Below, piece by piece: positions 7,278 to 15,386 of a stretch of DNA of 64,000 nt (position 1 is the first letter of the stretch; every line of letters starts with the position of its first letter). Position numbers and translations under genes: made by a program. The notes below the pieces were generated by a model, which worked only from the letters and a program-made list of their open reading frames with translations, was not told where the DNA came from and did no database searches. This DNA comes from an uncultured Clostridia bacterium (GTDB taxonomy: Bacteria; Bacillota; Clostridia; Oscillospirales; Ruminococcaceae). The DNA lies in contig CANQLR010000006.1 of NCBI GenBank assembly GCA_947624745.1, positions 1 through 64,000 on the forward strand. The letters run 5' to 3'.

Positions 7278-8246
7278 ATGAGCGACAAGATATTCGTCCC
7301 GGTCAACCCGAACGCACAGCAGGGCGTCAGAAACGTGCTGAAATATTTAAGCGACATCTCGGGCGACCTCATCGTCACCGGCCAGCACACCCAGTCGATG
7401 GCGCTGGAGGAGCTCCGGAAAATCGAGGAGATCACCGGCAAACAGCCCGCGCTTTTGGGCTTTGAGCTGCTGTCATACTCGCCGAACATCAACTATTTCG
7501 ACACCGACCCCGAGTGCATGACCGAGGTCGAGGACAACTACGGCACCCTCAGACGCGCGTGGGAATGGGCCGAGAAAAAGGGGCTCATCACCTTCACCTG
7601 GCACTGGTTCTCGCCGCTCGGTGGGCGCTCGAAGTCCTTTTTCTCGTACAATACCGAGTTCGACGCGTCAAAGGCGGTGATCGGCGGCACTCCCGAAAAT
7701 CGCGCGCTTATTTCGGATATGGATTACATGGCGGGGCTTTTGCGGCCGTTTTGCGATAAGGGTATCCCGATCCTCTGGCGGCCATTCCACGAGGGCGACG
7801 GCAGGTGGTTTTGGTGGGGAGCAAAGGGTCCCGACACCGTAAAAGCGCTGTTTAGGCTGATGTACGAGCTGTTCACGAATGTTCATCGGCTTAACAATCT
7901 CATCTGGGTCTGGAACTCGCAGGTCCCGGCGTGCTACCCCGGCGACGACGTCGTCGATATAATCTCGCGGGACATGTACCCCGAGCCGCACAGCCACACC
8001 GCGCAGGAGGAGAAATATTTTGAGCTGTTAAGGATCACCGAGGCGAAGAAGATCGCCGCGATCGGCGAGATCGGCTCGCTCCCCGACGTCGACGAGATCC
8101 ACCGCCTCGCCCTCGGCTGGAGCTATTATATGACCTGGTCGCACGGGTTTGTGCTCGATGAGAGCAATACGAGCTTCGAGTACCTGAATAAGCTTTACCA
8201 TAGCCAATTTGCGGTGACGAAGGAAAGGCTGCCGGAGCTTTATTGA
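7278..8246 (+). CDS. GH26 beta-mannanase / mannobiohydrolase-like, cytoplasmic
   Basis: 322-residue (beta/alpha)8 glycoside hydrolase of family GH26. The acid/base lies in WRPFHEGDGRWFWWG (Glu172) and the nucleophile in AAIGEIGSLP (Glu264); the aromatic residues around them match the mannan-binding cleft. There is no signal peptide or carbohydrate-binding module, so it should act inside the cell on imported manno-oligosaccharides. AAAGGAGG precedes the ATG by 8 bases. It belongs functionally with the epimerase and phosphorylase at 12971-15313, although purA and purB lie between on the other strand. Exact activity (endo or disaccharide-releasing) cannot be read from sequence. Confidence 0.88.
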   Translation: MSDKIFVPVNPNAQQGVRNVLKYLSDISGDLIVTGQHTQSMALEELRKIEEITGKQPALLGFELLSYSPNINYFDTDPECMTEVEDNYGTLRRAWEWAEKKGLITFTWHWFSPLGGRSKSFFSYNTEFDASKAVIGGTPENRALISDMDYMAGLLRPFCDKGIPILWRPFHEGDGRWFWWGAKGPDTVKALFRLMYELFTNVHRLNNLIWVWNSQVPACYPGDDVVDIISRDMYPEPHSHTAQEEKYFELLRITEAKKIAAIGEIGSLPDVDEIHRLALGWSYYMTWSHGFVLDESNTSFEYLNKLYHSQFAVTKERLPELY

Positions 8247-8262
8247 ATACATAAATAAAAAA

Positions 8263-8288
8263 GCAGACCCCCGGGTCTGCTTTCCCTT
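8263..8288. terminator. terminator between convergent genes
   Basis: GCAGACCC pairs with GGGTCTGC around a two-base loop, with A-run on the left and TTTCCCTTT on the right. It can serve both the GH26 gene (rightward) and purB (leftward). Confidence 0.8.
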
Positions 8289-9712
8289 TAAAGTATCTCC
8301 ACCTCTTTGGTCTTCACGATCTCCACGGCCTTGACGGCCTCCCTGATCTCCGCGGTCATCTTTTCGACCTGCTCGGCGCAGCGGCCGGTGTAGAAGGTGG
8401 GCTCCAAGACTGCCTCCATCTCGCTTTCGCTCATCATGAACTCTGGGTTCGCGCTGAGCCTCGAAAGAAGGTCGCACCTTTCGCCCTCCTTCATCTTAGC
8501 GGTCGCCTCCATCGAGCAGCGGCGGATAATTTCGTGGAGCTGCTGGCGGTTCCCGCCCCGCTTCACCGCCTCCATCATGAGGTTTTCGGTCGCGATGAAC
8601 GGCAGATACTCCCTGACGGTGCTCTCGACCACCTTTTCGTTGACGTGCATTCCGTCGGTGACGTTCTGCGCGAGCCTTAAGATCGCGTCGGCGCAGAGGT
8701 AAGCCTCGGGCACCGAAATTCTTCTGTTTGCCGAGTCGTCGAGAGTGCGTTCGAGCCACTGCACCGAAGCCGTCATCGGGGCGTTCATCGCGTCGGCCAT
8801 CAGGTATCTCGAAAGGGAGCATATCCGCTCGCACCTCATCGGGTTGCGCTTATATGCCATCGCCGACGAGCCTATCTGGTTCTTTTCAAACGGCTCCTCG
8901 ACCTGCCGGTCGTGCTGCAAAAGTCTTAGGTCGTTCGCCATTCTGTAGCAGGACTGCGCGACGGCGGACAGCGCGTTGAGTATCCTCGAATCGAACTTTC
9001 TCGGGTATGTCTGCCCCGAAACGGTGAAGCACTTTTTGAAGCCGAACTCTCCCGAAATTTGGCGGTTCATCTCGTCGATCTTTTCTCCGTCGCCGTCAAA
9101 GAGGTCCATAAAGCTCGCTTCGGTGCCGGTGGTGCCGCGGCAGCCGAGGAATTTAAAGCTGTCGATGACAAAATCTATCTCCTCAAGATCCGAAAGGAAG
9201 TCCTGCGCCCAGAGCGCCGCACGCTTGCCGACCGTCACGAGCTGCGCCGGCTGGTAGTGAGTGTAGCCGAGGGTCGGTGTGGCCTTATACTTCTCGGCGA
9301 AGTCGCAGAGATTGTTAAGCACCTTTGCGATCTCCCCGCGAAGATATTTAAGCCCGTCGCGGTATATTATAAGGTCGGCGTTGTCGGTGACATAGCAGCT
9401 CGTCGCGCCGAGGTGGATTATCCCCGCCGCCGAGGGAGCGACCTTTCCGTAGGCGTAGATGTGCGCCATGACGTCGTGGCGGACCTCCTTTTCGCGCTCG
9501 TGCTCGACCTCGTAGTCGATGTCGTCGATGTGCGCTTCAAGCTCGTCGACCTGCTCCGAGGTTATCGGCAGGCCGAGGTTGTGCTCCGCCCTTGCGAGCG
9601 CGACCCACAGCTTCCGCCAGGTGCGGATCCTTGTGTCCATGGAAAAGAGGTTGAGCATATACTCCGAAGCGTAGCGCGAGCTCAACGGGCTCTCGTAAAT
9701 GTTCGTAGGCAT
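8288..9712 (-). CDS. purB: adenylosuccinate lyase
   Basis: Catalyses two purine-pathway steps, release of fumarate from SAICAR and from adenylosuccinate. 474 residues from MPTNIYESPLSSRYASEYML. The fumarase/aspartase signature appears as GSSAMAYKRNPMRCERI, and the catalytic-His region as LGATSCYVTDNADLI. I placed the start at 9712: AAGAAAGGAAAA precedes it and the family begins near here; an 18-residue upstream extension looks non-native. It follows purA by 107 bases on the same strand, so the two AMP-forming steps are likely one operon. Confidence 0.96.
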   Translation of the reverse strand: MPTNIYESPLSSRYASEYMLNLFSMDTRIRTWRKLWVALARAEHNLGLPITSEQVDELEAHIDDIDYEVEHEREKEVRHDVMAHIYAYGKVAPSAAGIIHLGATSCYVTDNADLIIYRDGLKYLRGEIAKVLNNLCDFAEKYKATPTLGYTHYQPAQLVTVGKRAALWAQDFLSDLEEIDFVIDSFKFLGCRGTTGTEASFMDLFDGDGEKIDEMNRQISGEFGFKKCFTVSGQTYPRKFDSRILNALSAVAQSCYRMANDLRLLQHDRQVEEPFEKNQIGSSAMAYKRNPMRCERICSLSRYLMADAMNAPMTASVQWLERTLDDSANRRISVPEAYLCADAILRLAQNVTDGMHVNEKVVESTVREYLPFIATENLMMEAVKRGGNRQQLHEIIRRCSMEATAKMKEGERCDLLSRLSANPEFMMSESEMEAVLEPTFYTGRCAEQVEKMTAEIREAVKAVEIVKTKEVEIL

Positions 9713-9774
9713 AAAACGGTTTTCCTTTCTTCTCTGTTTATTCAATGTCCGCCGGCGGCGGCACATTAAAAATC

Positions 9775-9827
9775 TGTCCTCTGATTTCTGTCCTCTGTTC
9801 TCTTTCGCTGACGCCTGCGTCAGCGAA
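9775..9827. repeat. pyrimidine-rich repeat and perfect hairpin between purA and purB
   Basis: The tract CTGTCCTCTGATTTCTGTCC plus CTCTGTTCTC belongs to the dispersed octamer-type repeats. It is followed by TTCGCTGACG-CCTG-CGTCAGCGAA (9804-9827), a perfect 10-bp stem that contains the purA stop codon (9820-9822). No T-run follows on the minus strand, so it is not a classical terminator; it could set transcript processing between purA and purB. Confidence 0.6.
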
Positions 9828-11091
9828 TTATGATGCTTTCGCGCTCGGGTCCTACCGAAACATAGCCTATCTTACAGCCTATCTGCTTCTCGACGTAAAG
9901 GACATATTCGCGCGCGGCCTCGGGGAGCTCCTCCCACCTGCGGCAGCCCGAAATATCGCACTTCCAACCGTCCATATACTCTGTGACCGGCTTGCAGTCG
10001 TCAAGAACGGCAGGGAACGGGAAACGGTCGATTATCTCGCCGTTGAGCTCGTAGTGCGCGCAAATCGGAATTTTATCCATAAAGCTTAAAATGTCTAACT
10101 TTGTGAGAGCGATGACCGTCGCCCCCTGGCACTCTACCCCGTAGCGGGTCGCGACGAGATCGATAGGGCCTACCCTGCGGGGTCTTCCGGTCTTGGCGCC
10201 GTATTCGTCGCCCGCCTCGCGGAGCTGCTCGGCCTGCTCGCCGAACCATTCGCAGGTGAACGGGCCCTCGCCCACGCAGGAGGAATAGGCCTTCACAACG
10301 CCGACCGTCTTGTCGAGGGTCGCCCAAGGCATTCCCGAGCCGACCGGCGCAAAGGCCGCTATCGTGTTCGAGGAGGTGGTGTAGGGGTAGATCCCGTAGT
10401 CAAGATCGCGTAAAGCCCCCAGCTGCGCCTCAAAGAGGATATTTTTGCCTTCGCCCGCGGCTTTTTTGAGGTATTCCCCGGTGTCGCAGACGAACGGGCG
10501 GATCTTCTCGGCGTAATTTTCTATCCACGCCTCGATGTCGTCCATGGTCACCTTCGGCGCGCCGTAAACGTTCGCGAGGGTGAGGTTCTTCCACTCCAAA
10601 AGGTCCTTAAGGTGCTCGCGCAGGTGCTCGGGATAGTTGAGTTCTCCCGCCATCACCGTCTTTTTCGAGTATTTGTCGGAGTAAAACGGCGCGATGCCCT
10701 GCCTTGTCGAGCCGAACTTCTTGTCCTTAAGGCGAGCCTCCTCGAGCCCGTCGAGGTCGCGGTGCCACGGCAGCAAAAGCGAGGCGCGGTCGCTTATCTT
10801 AAGGTTTTCGGGGGTAACGCCGACCCCGCGCTCTCTGACCTCGCAGATCTCCTTGTAAAGGTTTTCGCAGTCGAGCGCAACGCCGTTCCCCAAAATGTTC
10901 ACGACCCCTGCGGTGAAAATGCCGGAGGGCAGAAGGTGCAGGGCGAACTTGCCGTATTCGTTGATGATGGTGTGGCCCGCGTTGCCGCCGCCCTGGTACC
11001 TCACCACTATGTCGTTATCGCGCGAGATGAGGTCGACCATGCGGCCCTTGCCCTCGTCGCCCCAGTTTATGCCGACTATTGCTGTGTTCAT
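9820..11091 (-). CDS. purA: adenylosuccinate synthetase
   Basis: GTP-dependent ligase that joins IMP and aspartate in AMP synthesis. 423 residues, normal length. The N-terminus NTAIVGINWGDEGKGRMVDL carries the GWGDEGKG-type phosphate loop, here with Asn in place of the first Gly-Trp position. GGGNAGHTII follows, and the IMP-binding stretch VGPIDLVATRYGVE is present. AATTGGAGG precedes the ATG by 7 bases. The stop codon lies in the hairpin at 9804-9827. purB follows. Confidence 0.96.
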   Translation of the reverse strand: MNTAIVGINWGDEGKGRMVDLISRDNDIVVRYQGGGNAGHTIINEYGKFALHLLPSGIFTAGVVNILGNGVALDCENLYKEICEVRERGVGVTPENLKISDRASLLLPWHRDLDGLEEARLKDKKFGSTRQGIAPFYSDKYSKKTVMAGELNYPEHLREHLKDLLEWKNLTLANVYGAPKVTMDDIEAWIENYAEKIRPFVCDTGEYLKKAAGEGKNILFEAQLGALRDLDYGIYPYTTSSNTIAAFAPVGSGMPWATLDKTVGVVKAYSSCVGEGPFTCEWFGEQAEQLREAGDEYGAKTGRPRRVGPIDLVATRYGVECQGATVIALTKLDILSFMDKIPICAHYELNGEIIDRFPFPAVLDDCKPVTEYMDGWKCDISGCRRWEELPEAAREYVLYVEKQIGCKIGYVSVGPERESIIIR

Positions 11092-11112
11092 AACAAAACC
11101 TCCAATTATTTG

Positions 11113-11175
11113 AAAAAGCCGTGCGGCTCATTGCACATACATTTATATTGTAGCAGATTTCAAAGCCAAATGCAA
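11113..11175 (-). promoter_or_regulatory. purA promoter and leader hairpin
   Basis: Leftward promoter: TTGCAT (complement of 11170-11175), 17-bp spacer ending in TGC, TACAAT (complement of 11147-11152). In the leader, AGCCG-CA-CGGCT followed by TTTTT (11113-11128 read leftward) forms a small terminator-like stem about 20 bases before the start codon. It might act as an attenuator; no known riboswitch pattern was recognised. Confidence 0.65.
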
Positions 11176-11283
11176 GAGATTTTGAAAGTTTTTTGGGGGG
11201 AGGGCGGTACAGGCTCAAAGCTTCGGGTAAGCCGAGTCGCAGACTCAATATCCCTCGCGCCTCGCGGAAGGAGCGGGTCACGC

Positions 11284-11475
11284 GCATGGGGCTTTGCCCT
11301 CCCGCACTTTTCTGCCTTACCGCAGCAAAGTGCAGACCTTGCGCGGCGAAGCCCCGGGCGCGCACGAAGTGCGCGCCAAAGTCCGCGCTTCGCGCGGCCT
11401 TTACGGCGGCAGCAAAGCTGCCGCCTCGGGGCTTCGCCCCCGGTTCCCACACAAACTGTGCCCCCTCCCACCGGG
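11284..11475. repeat. hairpin-array element, copy 1
   Basis: Non-coding. Consecutive near-perfect hairpins: GGCGCGCA-cgaag-TGCGCGCC, CCGCGC-TTC-GCGCGG, GGCGGCAGC-aaa-GCTGCCGCC, GGGGC-TTC-GCCCC and CCCCCTCCC-acc-GGGAGGGGG. The order and the linking sequences match 11785-11965, with different stems at the first position. Apparent ORFs across it exist in several frames on both strands and are composition artefacts. Confidence 0.8.
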
Positions 11476-11520
11476 AGGGGGCTGCTGCGTAGCTATAAGT
11501 CGGTTCAAGGTTTGGACGGG

Positions 11521-11830
11521 GGTGGGGCTTAAAATAGCATGAGCGAGCTTGCGAGCGAATACCTTATGGCCGCTCACCCGGGTTTCTGCTCGCTCCCTCA
11601 AACTTTTTCAGAAAGTCCGACGAGGGATGAAAGCACAAAGCTTGGACGAACCCGCATGGGCGAAGCCCTAAGCGCGCTACCGCGTGCTTCCCGCCGTTGT
11701 ATTATTATTAGACTTTTGTAAATGTCAAATTTTCTGCCTTTAATAAAGCCCGCACTAACTTTTCCGACGGCGGACAACGCCCGCCTCGCGGGCGTTGGGG
11801 CTTCGCCCCACCCCTGCTTCTCCGCCACAC
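11521..11830. repeat. long non-coding repeat, inverted relative to 43760-44150
   Basis: Begins GGTGGGGCTTAAAATAGCAT with GAGCGAGCTTGCGAGCGAAT next. That block recurs in reverse complement at 43974-44012 and 44099-44147. Further right, the GGGCGAAGCCCTAA hairpin, a TTTTCTGC(C/T)(T/A)TTA-like segment and CGGCGGACAACGCCCGC occur in the same order in the reverse complement of 43760-43940. No gene is visible. Confidence 0.7.
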
Positions 11831-11965
11831 AGTGCAAACCCCGCGTGGCGAAGCCCCGGGCACCCACTTTGCGGGTGCCAAAGGCCGCGCTTTTCGTGGC
11901 CTTTACGGCGGCAGCAGAGCTGCCGCCTCAGAGCTTCGCCCCCGGTTCCCGCGCACCCCACCCCC
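11785..11965. repeat. hairpin-array element, copy 2
   Basis: Contains CAACGCCCGC-ctc-GCGGGCGTTG, GGGGC-TTC-GCCCC, GGCACCC-actttgc-GGGTGCC and GGCGGCAGC-aga-GCTGCCGCC. Linking segments such as GCGTGGCGAAGCCCCGG and CCTTTACGGCGGCAGC match copy 1 (11284-11475). The hairpin after CCCCGG has an entirely different stem from copy 1 but is again perfect. Confidence 0.8.
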
Positions 11966-12732
11966 AAAACCACATCAAATCTCCCCTCTCTCCCTCATGC
12001 TCTTGACAATACTCAAAACTGCCGCGCATGAAATCCTCAATACCCAAAGACCTATACATGCCGTCCAGCGTGTCCAGTATCGGCGCGCCTTCGAGCTTCA
12101 TGCCAAAGAAGCAGGGATAGATGCAGCCCTCGTTTTCTCTCGGAAAATATGGATTTATCGAGCTTAGCCGCTCGTGCTCATGATCGGCTCGACGACCATC
12201 TCGCTGAGTATCCGCTTGAGCGATGGGCGCTCGTACTCGCCGTAACCGTCGCCGAAAAGCCTGTTCCAAACATAAAACCACACAAAGTGTATGAGCTCGT
12301 GGATGCTCTCGCCGACGGCGTCTTTTTTGCTGTTCAGGTAAAAAATGTCAAAGCAATGCTCCTCGAGAAAGCGCGGCTCGACGAGGTTCATGGTGACGTT
12401 GCACCGCAGGTCGTTGAAGATTACAGAGCAGTCAACCGAAAAAGCGTCCGACAGCGCGGCGGTTATCTGCGGCCTGCAAATCTCCCAATGCCGAGAATAC
12501 ACGACGACTTTTTCGTCAATCGTTTCCTTGATTTCGGGATATATCTCGCGCAAAGTATTCTCTATGTATTCGCGCCTTTCTGAAAAGGGGAGGCTGTCGG
12601 CAAGGGCCTTGTCGAGCTTCGGGAAGAAATAAACGGAGGGTCAGACCAAAACGCGGACCCGCCCTCGCCTTGGAACTCCATTATCCGCGAGATCATATAA
12701 TCCGCCCCGGGGTTTTTAAATGTTATGTTCAT
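11928..12732 (-). pseudogene. HExxH-containing protein (possible metalloprotease), two frameshifts
   Basis: Reading leftward from ATG 12732, the protein begins MNITFKNPGADYMISRIMEF and continues to SDPPFI. A one-base shift near 12630 moves to the frame FPKLDKALADSLPFSERREY, and a second near 12165 moves to ERLSSINPYFPRENEGCIYP. Joined, it would be about 245 residues. The middle contains ESIHELIHFVWF, a zincin-like HExxH with a conserved-looking C-terminal part. The last codons run into hairpin-array copy 2, so the original end is probably lost. Family not recognised by name; no longer functional. Confidence 0.65.
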
Positions 12733-12904
12733 TGAAGCCTCCTTGAAATATAGCGTGATTAACTTTCTTGTTGATTTTGCCGAATGAGCACGCCCCCGTG
12801 TTTATATTATGCAACAGAATTGGGAGGAAAGCAACAGGAGAGGGTGCGGAGACTTATTACGCCCTGCGGTAGCTTAGCCTCTTCCAACATTGCCCCCTCC
12901 CCCC

Positions 12905-12933
12905 TTGACATTCCCCCGTTTTCATCATATAAT
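12905..12933 (+). promoter_or_regulatory. consensus sigma-A promoter for the epimerase-phosphorylase operon
   Basis: TTGACA (12905-12910), 17-bp spacer, TATAAT (12928-12933), 38 bases before the epimerase ATG. The CCCCTTGACATTCCCC block is nearly identical to that at 19080 (leftward). Confidence 0.85.
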
Positions 12934-12970
12934 ATATCAAAAAGACATTTCAAAAACACAGGAGGCAAGT

Positions 12971-14137
12971 ATGGTCGAACTTAAAAAAGAGGCTCGCGAG
13001 GAGCTTTGCGAGCGGATAATTCCTTTCTGGAAGGGGCTTAGGGACGACGGGCGCGGAGGCTACGTCGGCTATGTCGGCTATGATCTTCGGCGCGACCCCG
13101 ACGCCGAGCGCGGGTGCATTCTCAACTCGCGGATACTCTGGTTCTTCTCCGAGAGCTACCTTTATCTCGGGGACCCATCGCTTCTTTCCGAGGCGGATCA
13201 CGCTTACGAGGCGCTCCTTCGCATGCGCGACACCGAAAACGGCGGCGTTTACTGGTCATTGAGCCCCGACGGAAAGGTCCTTGACGGCACCAAGCACACC
13301 TACAATCAGGCGTTTGCGATTTACGCGCTCTCGGCCTATTACCGCGCGAGCGGCAAAAAGGAAGCGCTAAATCTGGCGCTTTCGCTTTTCGATACGGTCG
13401 AGACTCACTGCCGCGACGACGGCGGGTATCTCGAGGCGTTCACACCCGACTGGAAGCCCGCCGGGAACGACAAGCTCTCGGAAAACGGGGTCGAGGCGGG
13501 GCGCACCATGAATACCCTGCTCCACGTCATGGAGGGCTACACCGGGCTTTACGAGGCCTCCCGCGACAGCAGAGTGCTCGATCGGCTATACTTCATCTGC
13601 GACATCTTCGAGAATAAGATCTACAACCGAAAAATGCGCCGTCAGGAGGTATTTTTCGATATGGACTACCGGCCCCTCATCGACCTGCACAGCTTCGGGC
13701 ACGACATCGAGACCTCTTGGCTGATGGACCACACCCTCGACGTGATGGGTGATGATGAACTCACAAAGCGGATCCGCCCGCTTCTCATCGAGATGGCCTA
13801 CAACACCTATGACCTTGCTTTTTCGGATCACGGATTTTCCAACGAGTGCGAGCGCGGAAAGACCGACACCACCCGCATCTGGTGGGTCCAGGCCGAGGCG
13901 CTTTTGGGCTTCAAGAACGCCTATAAGCACACCCGCGACGAAAAATTCAGGGAGGCCGCGCTGTCTCAGTGGCGATACATAAAAAACGTTATGACCGACA
14001 AACGCCCAGGCTCCGAGTGGTTCTGGTCGGTGTCGGAGGAGGGCAAGCCCTCTCACAAGCCGATAGTCGAGCCCTGGAAGTGCCCCTATCACAACGGAAG
14101 AATGTGCCTGCGGATATTGCAGGACGACGACATCTGA
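12971..14137 (+). CDS. cellobiose/mannobiose 2-epimerase (AGE-family)
   Basis: 388-residue (alpha/alpha)6-barrel enzyme of the N-acylglucosamine 2-epimerase superfamily, cellobiose-2-epimerase branch. It interconverts the reducing-end glucose and mannose of beta-1,4 disaccharides, here probably mannobiose to mannosyl-glucose. Key motifs: LHSFGHDIETSWLM (His240, His244), TRIWWVQAEALLGF, and GSEWFWSVSEEG near the C-terminus. ACAGGAGG precedes the chosen ATG by 6 bases; an upstream extension is unlikely because it would read through the promoter. The GH130 gene starts 12 bases downstream, indicating one operon. Confidence 0.9.
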   Translation: MVELKKEAREELCERIIPFWKGLRDDGRGGYVGYVGYDLRRDPDAERGCILNSRILWFFSESYLYLGDPSLLSEADHAYEALLRMRDTENGGVYWSLSPDGKVLDGTKHTYNQAFAIYALSAYYRASGKKEALNLALSLFDTVETHCRDDGGYLEAFTPDWKPAGNDKLSENGVEAGRTMNTLLHVMEGYTGLYEASRDSRVLDRLYFICDIFENKIYNRKMRRQEVFFDMDYRPLIDLHSFGHDIETSWLMDHTLDVMGDDELTKRIRPLLIEMAYNTYDLAFSDHGFSNECERGKTDTTRIWWVQAEALLGFKNAYKHTRDEKFREAALSQWRYIKNVMTDKRPGSEWFWSVSEEGKPSHKPIVEPWKCPYHNGRMCLRILQDDDI

Positions 14138-14149
14138 TCGGAGGAAAAT

Positions 14150-15313
14150 ATGACATATAACGAACTTAACGAACGCTACGAGGCGCTCATCGCCCGCAAA
14201 AACAGCGTCGACAAGGGCTTTTACAACGGCATTTTCGAGCGCTACGAGCACCCGGTCCTGACCCGCGATCATATCCCGCCGTTCTGGATATTCGACCCTA
14301 ACCCCGAGACCAATCCCCACATGATGGCCCGCCTCGGGATAAACGCGGTCTTCAACAGCGGCGCAATTTACCATGACGGCGAGTATGTTCTGGTCGCCCG
14401 GGTCGAGGGGTATGACAGAAAGAGCTTCTTCGCGGTCGCAAGATCAAATTCCCCGGTCGACGGCTTTCGGTTCGACGACGAGCCAGTGATACTCCCCGAC
14501 GTCTGCCCCGATGAGACGAACGTCTACGACATGCGCCTTACAAAGCACGAGGACGGCTGGATCTACGGCGTTTTCTGCTCCGAATCGAAGGACCGCTCGA
14601 CGGGGGATCTTTCCGCCGCGACGGCCGCCGCGGGGATAGTCCGCACCAAGGATCTTAAAACGTGGGAGCGCCTGCCGAACCTTAAGACACTTCGCTCGCC
14701 CCAGCAGAGAAACGTCCTGCTGCTCCCCGAGTTCGTGAACGGAAAGTACGCGTTTTACACCCGCCCGATGGACGATTTCATCGAGACGGGAAGCGGCGGA
14801 GGAATCGGCTTCGGCCTCTGCGAGGACATCGAAAACGCCGTAATTGACGAGGAAAAAATGACCTCGCTGAGAAAATATCACACCATAACCGAGGCCAAAA
14901 ACGGCGCGGGCGCGGTGCCGATAAAGACTCCCAAGGGCTGGCTTCACATCGCCCACGGGGTGAGAAACACCGCCGCGGGGCTTCGTTACGTCGTTTACGC
15001 CTTTGCGACCGCGCTCGACGACCCATCACGGGTCATCGCCGAGCCGTCGGGGTATCTCATCGCGCCGATGGGCGGAGAGCGGGTCGGCGACGTCTCGAAC
15101 GTGGTCTTCACAAACGGCGCCATTGCCGATCCGGACGGGAGCGTTTACATCTACTACGCCTCCTCCGACACCCGCCTGCACGTCGCAAAAACCGACATCG
15201 AGCGGCTCACCGACTACGTCTTTAACACCCCGCGCGACCCCGGAAGAAGCGCAGACTGCGTTAGGCAGCGCGCGGAATTTATCCGAAAAAACCTTAAGTA
15301 TCTGAATAAATAA
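14150..15313 (+). CDS. 4-O-beta-D-mannosyl-D-glucose phosphorylase (GH130 subfamily 1)
   Basis: 387-residue five-bladed beta-propeller phosphorylase. It splits mannosyl-glucose with inorganic phosphate into mannose-1-phosphate and glucose, saving ATP. The general-acid aspartate sits in [14 protein letters not shown] (Asp127). [20 protein letters not shown] and the basic phosphate-site region (SPQQRN, HGVRNT) are present. There is no signal peptide. Directly downstream of the 2-epimerase, the same pairing as the known ruminal mannan pathway. A ribosome site (CGGAGGAAA) precedes the ATG. Assignment to subfamily 1 rests on overall sequence memory and gene context. Confidence 0.9.
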   Translation: MTYNELNERYEALIARKNSVDKGFYNGIFERYEHPVLTRDHIPPFWIFDPNPETNPHMMARLGINAVFNSGAIYHDGEYVLVARVEGYDRKSFFAVARSNSPVDGFRFDDEPVILPDVCPDETNVYDMRLTKHEDGWIYGVFCSESKDRSTGDLSAATAAAGIVRTKDLKTWERLPNLKTLRSPQQRNVLLLPEFVNGKYAFYTRPMDDFIETGSGGGIGFGLCEDIENAVIDEEKMTSLRKYHTITEAKNGAGAVPIKTPKGWLHIAHGVRNTAAGLRYVVYAFATALDDPSRVIAEPSGYLIAPMGGERVGDVSNVVFTNGAIADPDGSVYIYYASSDTRLHVAKTDIERLTDYVFNTPRDPGRSADCVRQRAEFIRKNLKYLNK

Positions 15314-15314
15314 A

Positions 15315-15352
15315 AACATAGGAGCCCGGCAGCGCGCCGAGCTCCATGTTCT
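15315..15352 (+). terminator. probable terminator
   Basis: AACATAGGAGC...CGG pairs imperfectly with CCG...GCTCCATGTT; the following CTTGGG is T-poor. It lies immediately after the phosphorylase stop and before the convergent NlpC/P60 gene. Confidence 0.45.
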
Positions 15353-15386
15353 TGGGAAAAATGAAAGTAAGGAGGATGTAGATAGC

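Noticed and set aside
11539-11568. Shared peptide MSELASEYLM encoded at 11539 and (reversed) near 44130
   Set aside because: It comes from the shared DNA repeat; the frames diverge immediately after it and lack ribosome sites.
11160-11600. Overlapping Arg/Pro-rich frames on both strands upstream of purA
   Set aside because: They run through repeat elements; frames in the homologous copy at 43.8 kb do not preserve a common protein.
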